Assembly (NCBI GenBank): GCA_963757265.1
Contig: CAVWRA010000006.1
Location: 1,178,001 to 1,242,000 of the forward strand
Origin: CAIVVT01 sp963757265
GTDB lineage: Bacteria > Acidobacteriota > Terriglobia > Bryobacterales > Bryobacteraceae
DNA length: 64,000 nucleotides
Reading direction: 5' to 3'
Below the pieces are notes generated by a model, which worked only from the letters and a program-made list of their open reading frames with translations, had not been told where the DNA came from and searched no databases. The position numbers and the translations under genes are program-made. The stretch's first letter is position 1; each line of letters opens with the position of its first letter. Below, one piece after another: positions 33,268 to 40,971 of this stretch.

Positions 33268-33936
33268 CTAGCGAATGCGGTGTCCGAAATACTCCAGTTC
33301 CCAGCGGTACGCGTTCCGGACTACGCTTTCGGTCTTCTGGTCGTAGTACTCGGAGAAGTGCTCGCGCCTGGCCCGCTTATCACTCTTGAATTTGCCAAGC
33401 CGTTCCGGTTCCCACGCAACCCCAACCGCCTCGCACACTCGTTGCATATCTGTCCGCAACGATTCGTGGCGGATGAAGTCATTCACCGCGACAACGCCGT
33501 CTATCGAATAGATATAGCGATCCAGGGGCAGCTGGCCTCCTCTTATCCAGCCGGCAAAGGCGGCGCGAACGGCCGAGAAATCCGCTTCGCCCAAATCGCG
33601 CCTCGTCTGCTCCGGCATGATGAACCAGAAGTGGGACACTGCTTTGTCAAATGGGTTTCGGATTGCGCAGAATCTGTAGTATTGATCCCATGTCTCATTG
33701 CCGATCAGTTCTCTGACCTGGCAGCCCGGCATGTGGTTGTACCATGTCTCTCCGCTAACGTCAACCCTGCGGCAGCCGATGACGCCCTGCGGCGATACGA
33801 GCGTCTCCGTCTCGTGACGCTCTCCCGAATAGATCGACGGATCGACACAATAGCGCTCAAAGTAAATCTCGATGGAGGTTCCCGCCGTCTTGATCGTTTT
33901 CAGATAAATGAACCGATGAGAATGGGAAATGAGCAT
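33268..33936 (-). CDS. Sulfotransferase-family protein
   Basis: A 222-aa enzyme of the sulfotransferase superfamily that would transfer sulfate from PAPS to a glycan hydroxyl. The 5'-phosphosulfate loop is YLKTIKTAGTSIEIYF near the N-terminus and the 3'-phosphate-binding segment is YRFCAIRNPFDKAVSHF. A dead copy of its 5' end is found at 40.7-40.85 kb, so this gene family has been duplicated locally. It lies 190 bp from the FkbM gene in the same orientation. Confidence 0.82.
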   Translation of the reverse strand: MLISHSHRFIYLKTIKTAGTSIEIYFERYCVDPSIYSGERHETETLVSPQGVIGCRRVDVSGETWYNHMPGCQVRELIGNETWDQYYRFCAIRNPFDKAVSHFWFIMPEQTRRDLGEADFSAVRAAFAGWIRGGQLPLDRYIYSIDGVVAVNDFIRHESLRTDMQRVCEAVGVAWEPERLGKFKSDKRARREHFSEYYDQKTESVVRNAYRWELEYFGHRIR

Positions 33937-34323
33937 GATTGACCGACCTCAGCGCCCATGCTATCCGCGGAGTCCTTTGTAGCAGGCGGTTCAGCGAGCC
34001 GGATCTTCGGGCGAAAGCTCGTGGGGGGCGCAATGGTACAGTGCCTTTGAAAATAGTAACTTGCGTGTTTCCAACACCCCTGTGTCACCACAGACCTCTG
34101 GCTTTTCGCCTCTGTGCTACCTGTATTTCACCTGAGGAAGGCGAGGATGCAAAAGGCCAATGGGCGCTGAACAACGGCCGCCCAATGGACCCAACCACAT
34201 GATAGACGATTCAGCGCCTTCCCAATAATCCGCTTGCGCCTGCATCCGATACCCATCCAGATTGAAGAAGTGAGCGATTTGTGCGGCGCCTTGTGACGCG
34301 TTGCGCTAGTATTATGATTCTTC
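33937..34323. other. Intergenic region between divergent sulfotransferase genes
   Basis: No gene seen. It is somewhat AT-rich near its right end; a TATTAT box at 34310-34315 lies 8 nt before the ATG of the downstream gene, which could give a leaderless or very short-leader transcript. No matching -35 element is convincing. Confidence 0.35.
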
Positions 34324-35103
34324 ATGCCGCGTCTTTTCCTGTCGAGTACACCACGATCTGGGAACACATGGGTCCGGCGCATGCTGGCGAGATCTCTCGG
34401 AATGCAAGAAATTGCCGTGCATAGTCCCAGCGAACTGGACTGGACCAGCCTGCCCGCGGATATCATCGTCCAACTGCACTGGCGCTGGTCATCGAACTTC
34501 GAGACGCTCATTCGCAGCCACGGCTTTCAGTCGATCTGCGTGACCCGGCACCCCATCGATGTGTTGATTTCAATTCTGCACTTCTGTGCTTTCGAGCCTC
34601 AAACGACCCGCTGGCTCGAAGGTGCAGGTGGCGACGAAAGAAGTATTCTAGACGCGACGCCCGTCAGTGGAGAGTTCTTAGACTATTGCCTCAGCGAACG
34701 CGCATCCGAGTTGCTCGCCGTGAGTGCCGACTGGGTGCGCGCCATCAACCAAAGTGGGGTGGCGCCGGTGATACGATTTGAGTGCTTGGTGAGCGACCCG
34801 GTTACAACTCTGGCTTCATTGCTGAACGAGATCTCACTTCCTCCGGTAGTTGAGCTTAAGGTAGTTGTGGCTGAGCACACCCTAAACCGTTGCCGCCAGG
34901 GAAGCACCAACTTTCATTTTTGGATGGGACAACCAGGTTTATGGCGCCGATTGCTGCCTGCCGAAATCGCTAAAATGATCGGCGAAAAACATCAAGGCGT
35001 TCTAGATGCTCTGGGCTATGAATGCGACCCCGATCCTGCCCTGGGGGTTGCCGAGGCCGAGCGCGCTTGGGGGATGATCTCCCAGAAGCAGCACCGAACC
35101 TGA
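34324..35103 (+). CDS. Sulfotransferase (cytosolic-type fold)
   Basis: A 259-aa protein with the PAPS-binding 5'-PSB loop STPRSGNTWVRRML at the N-terminus, the 3'-PB motif SICVTRHPIDVLISIL, and a late FHFWMGQPGLWRRLLPAEIA block equivalent to the GxxGxWR motif of Sulfotransfer_1 enzymes. It is of a different subfamily from the one at 33.3 kb. Two sulfotransferases in a glycan locus suggest that the exported polymer or lipid-linked sugar is sulfated at more than one position. Confidence 0.85.
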   Translation: MPRLFLSSTPRSGNTWVRRMLARSLGMQEIAVHSPSELDWTSLPADIIVQLHWRWSSNFETLIRSHGFQSICVTRHPIDVLISILHFCAFEPQTTRWLEGAGGDERSILDATPVSGEFLDYCLSERASELLAVSADWVRAINQSGVAPVIRFECLVSDPVTTLASLLNEISLPPVVELKVVVAEHTLNRCRQGSTNFHFWMGQPGLWRRLLPAEIAKMIGEKHQGVLDALGYECDPDPALGVAEAERAWGMISQKQHRT

Positions 35104-35206
35104 GCAACCCCGAGTTTTCACCCCCCCCTAAAAAAGTTCGTGCGAGTGGCCAATTGATTCTGCCGGGTAACACAGAAGCTGTTGCTGTGACGAGTGCGTT
35201 TGCAGA

Positions 35207-35731
35207 ATGAGCGGGAACACCGGGTTAGCTGGAAGCAGCCATGCGTTTGCGTCCCCTTCCATGCTTGTGGTACAAACCACACGTGCATCCCAAGGGGGCA
35301 CTGCCGTGTCTAACTGTGATGATGAAATCGAGTCTTTGTCGTTGATGCGCGAGATCTGGCAGAAGACGCGCCAGCTCGACGACGTGTATGACCGGGACAC
35401 GCCGGGCGGCAGCAGTGTCAGTCCGGCTCTTTTGGAGAACTGTGCCCGGCTCAAGTTGCGGCTCGGCGAACTGGAGGCCTGTGTGCAGAGGATTGGAGCG
35501 ATGCCCAGTATTCCCCCTAGAGCACGCGGCCGCGTGGGGGCCCTCGCGGTGCAGCTCGTGCGGCGTGCCCTGTTCTGGCTCATTCCACCCCTGTGCCAGG
35601 CGCACGAGAAGACGCTCGAGGTTCTCCGCGAACAGGCGCTGCTGATGGAAGCACTGGTCAAGGCTGTGCAGCAGGCCGAGCGCGAGGTCCAACTTCTGCT
35701 GCGTCTCACCGGGACCAGCAGGCTGGACTGA
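35207..35731 (+). CDS. Coiled-coil protein of unknown function in glycan locus
   Basis: A 174-aa protein, or 141 aa if the GTG at 35306 preceded by AAGGGGG is used. The C-terminal half is strongly helical with heptad-like Leu spacing (EKTLEVLREQALLMEALVKA and following), and a short hydrophobic stretch ALAVQLVRRALFWLIPPL could be a membrane-associated helix. No enzymatic motif. It overlaps the following glycosyltransferase gene as TGATG (stop 35729-35731, start 35731), so they are translated together. It may tether that enzyme; this is inference. Confidence 0.6.
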   Translation: MSGNTGLAGSSHAFASPSMLVVQTTRASQGGTAVSNCDDEIESLSLMREIWQKTRQLDDVYDRDTPGGSSVSPALLENCARLKLRLGELEACVQRIGAMPSIPPRARGRVGALAVQLVRRALFWLIPPLCQAHEKTLEVLREQALLMEALVKAVQQAEREVQLLLRLTGTSRLD

Positions 35732-36834
35732 TGCCGAGCCCTCGAATCCTGATCCTGGTGCCCGGTTTACAACCGAATGACGCCGTAGGCCAAGACGTCT
35801 TGGGAATGATGGATGTGTACCGCGACGCCGGCTACGACGTTGCCGTTTTCTCCGAGAGCATCCACCCTTCGTGCCAGGCTCTTGCAATGCCTGTGCAGGG
35901 CGCGGACGCCCCGTGGAACGATCCCCGGTCCATTGTGATCTACCACCATGCGACCCATTGGGAACGGGGCGAACAGATCCTGCGACGTGCGAAGGGCCGA
36001 GTGATCATCAAGTACCACAACATTACGCCGCCGCACTTTTTCAACCACTACTCCGAGGAATTTCGCGAGGCGTGCGCGCGCGGCGCGGCTTCCACGGACC
36101 GCATAGCGCGCATCCCCCAGGTGATCATTTGGGGCGATTCGAGATACAACTGCTCAGACTTTATCCGCCGGGGGGTGGATCCAACCCGTTCGCATCCGGT
36201 TCCGCCATGCCACCGGATTGAGAGCCTGGCCAGGGAGCCTCTCGATGCGCTCGTGACTGGCGCATTCCGCGCTTGCGGACCCTTGCTGCTGTTCGTGGGC
36301 GCCTTCCGTCCGAACAAAGGCCAGGCCAAGGCAGTGGAGACCTTCGCAGAGTACCTGCGGCGCTCGCGCCGCCCGGCGCGCCTTCTTCTGGCCGGCAATC
36401 TCGACCCCCGGCTGTCGCACTATGTCGACGACATTCGGGGCGTGGCCCGGAGGTTGGAAGTTCTCGATTTCGTTCATATCGCGACGTCCGTAAGCCCGAT
36501 GCAATTGCGGGCGTTTTACACTTCAGCCGACGTATTTCTGTGCGTCAGCGAGCACGAGGGCTTCTGCATGCCTCTTGTAGAGGCGATGGCATTCAGGGTG
36601 CCCCTCGTGGCTTGGGACACCAGCGCCGTCGGGGAAACCATGGGCGGGGCCGGAGTGGCGGTCGAGCACTACGCTCCGGCGGCGCTGGCCGAAGCAATTG
36701 ACGAGCTGACTCAGAATCCGCTGCGGGCCCTATCATTCGCCGAGCATGGCCGCCGGCGGTATGAGCAGGTTTTTCATCCCGGGGTGATTCGCCGCCGTCT
36801 GTTGCAGCTTCTGGAGGGAGTTGCTGCCCTATGA
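35731..36834 (+). CDS. GT4-family glycosyltransferase
   Basis: A 367-aa GT-B enzyme. ILILVPGLQPNDAVGQDVLG is the acceptor-side N-terminus, LLFVGAFRPNKGQAKAVETF the inter-domain start, and SEHEGFCMPLVEAMAFRVPL the donor-binding E-x7-E motif. The YHHATHWERGE and IIKYHNITPPHFF segments resemble enzymes acting on lipid-linked glycans. The start is fixed by the TGATG overlap with the coiled-coil gene, and its stop overlaps the next glycosyltransferase as ATGA, so three genes form a tight operon. Confidence 0.88.
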   Translation: MPSPRILILVPGLQPNDAVGQDVLGMMDVYRDAGYDVAVFSESIHPSCQALAMPVQGADAPWNDPRSIVIYHHATHWERGEQILRRAKGRVIIKYHNITPPHFFNHYSEEFREACARGAASTDRIARIPQVIIWGDSRYNCSDFIRRGVDPTRSHPVPPCHRIESLAREPLDALVTGAFRACGPLLLFVGAFRPNKGQAKAVETFAEYLRRSRRPARLLLAGNLDPRLSHYVDDIRGVARRLEVLDFVHIATSVSPMQLRAFYTSADVFLCVSEHEGFCMPLVEAMAFRVPLVAWDTSAVGETMGGAGVAVEHYAPAALAEAIDELTQNPLRALSFAEHGRRRYEQVFHPGVIRRRLLQLLEGVAAL

Positions 36835-38057
36835 AATCAGGCGCGAATCAGCCGCGCGTTGCTGTCGTCGTCCCCCGCTACGGCATGGACCCCGCCGACG
36901 GCCTGGAAGTCCACTGCCGGCAAGTGGCGGAGCGGCTCACGCATAGCTGCGACGTGACTGTACTCACCATCTGCTCCGCACAAGACTCAGGTGGGAGTGT
37001 CAATATCCCGGCTGGCGAATCCGTCATCAATCGCGTCAGGGTCCTCCGTTTTGAGGCTGTCCAGGAACTGCACCAGACCGGGCTTCGCACACTCTATGAC
37101 CAGATCTTCTCCACGCAGCTGTCGCCCGAGCAGGAGTATGAATTGATTCGGAGGCAAGGCCCCGATTGTCCCGCGCTGATCGAACACCTCGAGGCTCATC
37201 ACGCCGGATACGATGCGGTCGTGCTCTTCGGTCTCGTTTCCTGCCCGGTCGTGCACGCATTGCCGATCGTCGGTAAGAAGGCGCTGCTGGCGCCCTCGGT
37301 ACATGATGAGCCCTCGCTGTATCTGCACATTCTCGACGGTCTCGTCAGTAAGGCGCAGTATATCTTCTATAACTCGGAGGAAGAGCGCCTGCTGCTGCAG
37401 CGGCGGTTTGTTCTACCTAGCGATCGGGGCGAAGTTGTGGGCGTAGGGATCGACCCGCTTGCAGAAGGGGAGCCCGATCCACGGTGGGCACGGTTGGCCG
37501 AACGGCTGGAGGGGCGCCAGATACTGTCATACCTGGGAAGGGTTGAGACTCGCCGGGGGTGCGACCAACTAGCTGAGTATTTCTTGCGCTATATCCGCGA
37601 GCAACAGCGTGACGACTTGACGTTGTTGCTTCTAGGCAGGCGGACCATGCCTCTGCCTCCACACCCGAACATTCTCGCTCCGGGTTGTGTCAGTGAGAAC
37701 GTGAAGTACAACGCTCTGCTTCGCACGACTGTAGCCGTATCCTCATCTCCTTACGCCAGCCGATGCATGAGCGCGCTCGAGTTCTGGATGCAGTCGAAGC
37801 CTCTCCTGGTGAATGGCCGGTGCCGTGTACTGGTCGGGCAGTGCCTTCGTTCGAACGGTGGTCTGTGGTACGAAAACTACGCCGAGTTCCGGGAATGCCT
37901 CAGCCTGTTACTGAGCAAGCCGGCGCTGCGTCAGAAACTGGGAGAGCAAGGACATGCATATGTTCAGCGCAGACATTGCTGGAGTGATGTTGTCTCGGCG
38001 TATGTACGCACTATCGATGCCATCATCAAACGCGCAGCAGTCCAGGAACGCTCCTGA
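36831..38057 (+). CDS. GT4-family glycosyltransferase
   Basis: A 408-aa GT-B enzyme with VAVVVPRYGMDPADGLEVHC at the N-terminus, ILSYLGRVETRRGCDQLAEY at the domain junction and a weak donor motif (SPYASRCMSALEFWMQSKPL) in which the usual EGFG and second Glu context is altered (ALEFW keeps one Glu). It starts within the stop codon of the previous glycosyltransferase (ATGA overlap). Acceptor and donor are unknown. Confidence 0.82.
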   Translation: MKSGANQPRVAVVVPRYGMDPADGLEVHCRQVAERLTHSCDVTVLTICSAQDSGGSVNIPAGESVINRVRVLRFEAVQELHQTGLRTLYDQIFSTQLSPEQEYELIRRQGPDCPALIEHLEAHHAGYDAVVLFGLVSCPVVHALPIVGKKALLAPSVHDEPSLYLHILDGLVSKAQYIFYNSEEERLLLQRRFVLPSDRGEVVGVGIDPLAEGEPDPRWARLAERLEGRQILSYLGRVETRRGCDQLAEYFLRYIREQQRDDLTLLLLGRRTMPLPPHPNILAPGCVSENVKYNALLRTTVAVSSSPYASRCMSALEFWMQSKPLLVNGRCRVLVGQCLRSNGGLWYENYAEFRECLSLLLSKPALRQKLGEQGHAYVQRRHCWSDVVSAYVRTIDAIIKRAAVQERS

Positions 38058-38214
38058 ATTCCCGCCTATCGCACCGGCCGGTGTTTCGCCCAATCAGGGT
38101 GATTCACACTCATGAGGATCAGCCGCGCGTGAACGATGTGTCTTGCTCGCGTGAGAAGAAGTCCAGCTCCAGGTGATGGGCGAGGTCTATCCGGACGAAC
38201 CGGGACGTTATTCC

Positions 38215-39195
38215 TCAGGCCCCCGCCTCCAGGCTCCTGATCGTCGCCGCAACCTGTGCTTCGATCCAGGGGTAGGTCAGCTGGATGCCATCCTTAAGGA
38301 ATACCCTTGGTTTCCAGCCGATGGAGTAGATGCGGGCATTGCTGAAATTGCGAGACTGCACGCCCACCGGCCCTTCGACATGTTGGACACGGATCCTCTT
38401 GCCGGCAACCTCGGCCACCGTCGAAACCAGCTCATTCACCGTCACGTACTGCGGGCACCCGATGTTGACAGCGCCACGGAGATCCGACTGCATGAGCAGG
38501 TAGATGCCTTCCACCATATCGCTGACGTGCGTATAGGAGCGCACTGCGGTGCCGTCGCCCCAAACCTCAATCACGCCGCCGTCCTGGGCCTCAGCCACCT
38601 TGCGGCAGATCGCCGCGGGCGCCTTTTCGCGTCCGCCGCACCAGGTGCCTTCCGCGCCATAACAGTTCTGGAAGCGCGCGATGCGCACCTGCATCCCGTA
38701 ACGGCGCTCGTGGGCCAACGCCACGCGTTCGGAATATAGCTTTTCCCATCCGTACTCGTTGTCCGGATGCGCGGGAATCGCCTGCTCCTCCGTCATCTCC
38801 GGCTCGCCCGGCTTCATATCGCGGTAAATGCATACCGACGAGGAAAAGAAGTAGCGCGAGATACCCATTTCGGCCGCGGCATGCGTCATGTGCACGTTGA
38901 TCAAGACGCTGTTGTGCATGATCTCGGATTCGGCCGAATGGATGAACCCCATCCCACCCATGTCGGCGGCGAGTTGATAGACCTCGTCAAACCTGGCGCC
39001 ATTCAGCGCGAGCGCGGCGCGGCAATTCTGCTCCTCACGGAGATCCAGCAATAGGAACTCGTCTGCCGCTGAAGCTGCAAACTCGTGTTGCTTGAGATCC
39101 ACACCGCGGACCCAATAGCCGGCTTTTTTCAATTTCTTCACAAGATGGCCGCCGATGAATCCTCCCGCACCGCATACGAGTGCCGTTCTCAACAC
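38215..39195 (-). CDS. GDP-mannose 3,5-epimerase-like NAD-dependent epimerase
   Basis: A 326-aa short-chain dehydrogenase/epimerase. NAD-binding GAGGFIGG is at residues 9-16 and the catalytic YxxxK is Tyr148/Lys152 in NEYGWEK. The GDP-mannose 3,5-epimerase hallmarks are all there: LAADMGGMGFIHS, SSVCIY with the catalytic Cys122, and GTWCGGREKAPAAICRK with the second catalytic Lys191. The enzyme turns GDP-D-mannose into GDP-L-galactose and GDP-L-gulose. It is well known from plants and occurs in scattered bacteria. Its place at the end of the glycan locus predicts L-galactose or L-gulose in the exported polymer. Confidence 0.9.
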   Translation of the reverse strand: MLRTALVCGAGGFIGGHLVKKLKKAGYWVRGVDLKQHEFAASAADEFLLLDLREEQNCRAALALNGARFDEVYQLAADMGGMGFIHSAESEIMHNSVLINVHMTHAAAEMGISRYFFSSSVCIYRDMKPGEPEMTEEQAIPAHPDNEYGWEKLYSERVALAHERRYGMQVRIARFQNCYGAEGTWCGGREKAPAAICRKVAEAQDGGVIEVWGDGTAVRSYTHVSDMVEGIYLLMQSDLRGAVNIGCPQYVTVNELVSTVAEVAGKRIRVQHVEGPVGVQSRNFSNARIYSIGWKPRVFLKDGIQLTYPWIEAQVAATIRSLEAGA

Positions 39196-39894
39196 GCACC
39201 TCCAAAGAAAAGGGACTTCGAGCTGATCGACGATCCCGTACTCATGTTTTCTTGATCAACGGTTCAGTATACGGTTCCATCCCGCTGCGGGACAACTGCA
39301 CAGGACCGGATAGCGTCGTGGGAAGCCGTTCCCGGCGTTGACCCCGCTCCCGCAGGCGGCCCAAAGCCTGCCACGCTCAGAAGCGGATGTCAGGACCCGT
39401 TTCTCTGATATGCCAGCGCCAGCCGATCTACTCCAGTCGACCACGCAGTGCGCAGGGCGAAGCGCCGGCGATACTCGCTCCGTGGCGCGCCTTGATCGGC
39501 CGTCCAACGATCCTGCATGAGCCATAGAAAATCAACTAAATTGATGTATTTTCACTCACTATATATTATGACTAAATAATCAAATAATAAAATATTCCCA
39601 GCAGAGCATTTCGCGTGGCCTCCAATGCCTCGCACCCTCACTCGTCCACGATTGTGCACCAGGCGCAGTCGTTTGTTTTTTCGCCGAACTTTCTCCCTCC
39701 CATGCCACCATGTCAATGGAGGGAACTCAATGCGCTTCACATGGGCCGCAAAAAGGCCATGAAGCTCCTTAAATCTCTTGCCTTCGGAGCACGGTCGGTG
39801 GATACTGAAGAATGTCATTAGCCGCAGCAATCATCACGCTGCGCGTGTGAGGTGAGCAAGAAGAGGGTTCAACGGAGAGCTGGAGGAGAAACTC
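39196..39894. other. Long intergenic region with AT-rich segment
   Basis: No supported gene. Bases 39530-39600 are strikingly AT-rich for this genome and hold a promoter-like pair on the plus strand (listed separately). The remaining open frames lack family motifs and ribosome-binding sites. Confidence 0.45.
39541..39569 (+). promoter_or_regulatory. Promoter-like element upstream of the PEP-CTERM gene
   Basis: TTGATG (39541-39546) and TATTAT (39564-39569) with a 17-bp spacer in an AT-rich island. The distance to the gene (about 325 bp) would mean a long leader, so this is uncertain. Confidence 0.3.
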
Positions 39895-40644
39895 ATGCAA
39901 CGGTCCTGGTTGGGAGCATTGATACTTTTGTTTTTGGTGGCGGGCTGCTCCGTGTGGGCAGGTTCGATTCCAATAACTAATCCCACATTCGCGCCTACTA
40001 GTCCTAGCGATCTCACCTTGGGCTGCACAAGCGCGGTCACGTGCCCCGGAACCAATTGGACGGGCGGCCCATATTCCCACGGCACTACCTCTACCAACAC
40101 CATCCCTGACTGGGTCGTTTCGAACCCCTCCCACAGCGGTGTGTGGGATCCCAACACGGGGGCCGGGGGGGTCATCGGCTCTGTTCCGGTCGGGTCGTAT
40201 GTCGGCTTTGCAGGGGGGTCTGCTCCTAGTACCATCGCGCAAGACACCGGAACGACGGTCCAGCTTGGCTCGACTTACAATTTGCAGGTTAACGTTGGCT
40301 GGAGGACTGATCTGCCCTGGAATGCGCCCGACATTGCTTTGGAAACGTGTACTGGCTCATACAGCGGCTGCACCATCCTGGCGGAGCAGGCCGCCCCTAA
40401 GCCGACGCAAGGTGGCTGGTCCACTGATACCCTCGTGTGGGATGCCACTACGGGTGGGGGTGACGAGCTATACGTCTTTCTGATCAACAACGGCCTGCCT
40501 ACCGGGGGCTCTGAGCAAGCCGATTTTAACGATGTACTACTGGGTATGAACCCGGGCAGCGGGGCTCCCGAGCCCGCCTCGATGGCCCTGATCGGCCTCG
40601 GCCTGTGCGGCATTGCTGCCCTGAGACGGCGCGCGCGGCGTTAG
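39895..40644 (+). CDS. PEP-CTERM sorting-domain secreted protein
   Basis: A 249-aa exported protein. Signal peptide MQRSWLGALILLFLVAGCSVWAG (with a Cys that may also suit lipoprotein processing), a Thr/Ser/Gly/Asn-rich beta-type body (about 25-215), then the C-terminal tripartite PEP-CTERM signal: PEPASMALIGLGLCGIAALR followed by an Arg cluster. Such proteins are cut and anchored by exosortase (EpsH/XrtA) and are often made together with exopolysaccharide loci, as here. The start is backed by a strong GGAGGAG ribosome-binding site. No exosortase gene is in the window. Confidence 0.88.
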   Translation: MQRSWLGALILLFLVAGCSVWAGSIPITNPTFAPTSPSDLTLGCTSAVTCPGTNWTGGPYSHGTTSTNTIPDWVVSNPSHSGVWDPNTGAGGVIGSVPVGSYVGFAGGSAPSTIAQDTGTTVQLGSTYNLQVNVGWRTDLPWNAPDIALETCTGSYSGCTILAEQAAPKPTQGGWSTDTLVWDATTGGGDELYVFLINNGLPTGGSEQADFNDVLLGMNPGSGAPEPASMALIGLGLCGIAALRRRARR

Positions 40645-40671
40645 ATCCCTGGTTGGCTGTCCGGAACTTGA

Positions 40672-40701
40672 CGCCCCTGCCTGCGCGAGCAGGCAGGGGC
40701 G
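40672..40701 (+). terminator. Rho-independent terminator
   Basis: A perfect 13-bp G/C-rich stem (40672-40684 with 40689-40701) with GCGA loop, followed by TTTGTGTGT, 27 bp after the PEP-CTERM stop codon. Confidence 0.8.
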
Positions 40702-40731
40702 TTTGTGTGTCTGGAGGGCCGGGTGAAGGCG

Positions 40732-40851
40732 ACACTGGCCCGAAGAGGCCTGCGGATCGGGGTAGTAGCGCTCAACGCAGATTTCTATAGAAGTGCCGGC
40801 CGTCTTGATTGCTTTCAGTCAGATGAACCGGTGAGAATGCGAAATCAGCAT
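40732..40851 (-). pseudogene. Dead copy of a sulfotransferase 5' end
   Basis: From an ATG at 40851 the minus strand reads MLISHSHRFI, an in-frame TGA, then LKAIKTAGTSIEI and VERYYPDP. This matches the first 30-odd residues of the sulfotransferase at 33268-33936 (MLISHSHRFIYLKTIKTAGT). It carries a nonsense codon and homology ends after about 40 codons. It is a decayed duplicate, downstream of the PEP-CTERM terminator. Confidence 0.8.
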
Positions 40852-40971
40852 CCGGCACCGACACTAACAAGCCTCGCCGCGGCTGCGGATTGAGAGCAGT
40901 GGGCGCGCCCGCGACGACTAGCTAGAGGGCCGGAAACCGGGCCGCCACCGCCGCCGGCAGAAAGGGTGGCT

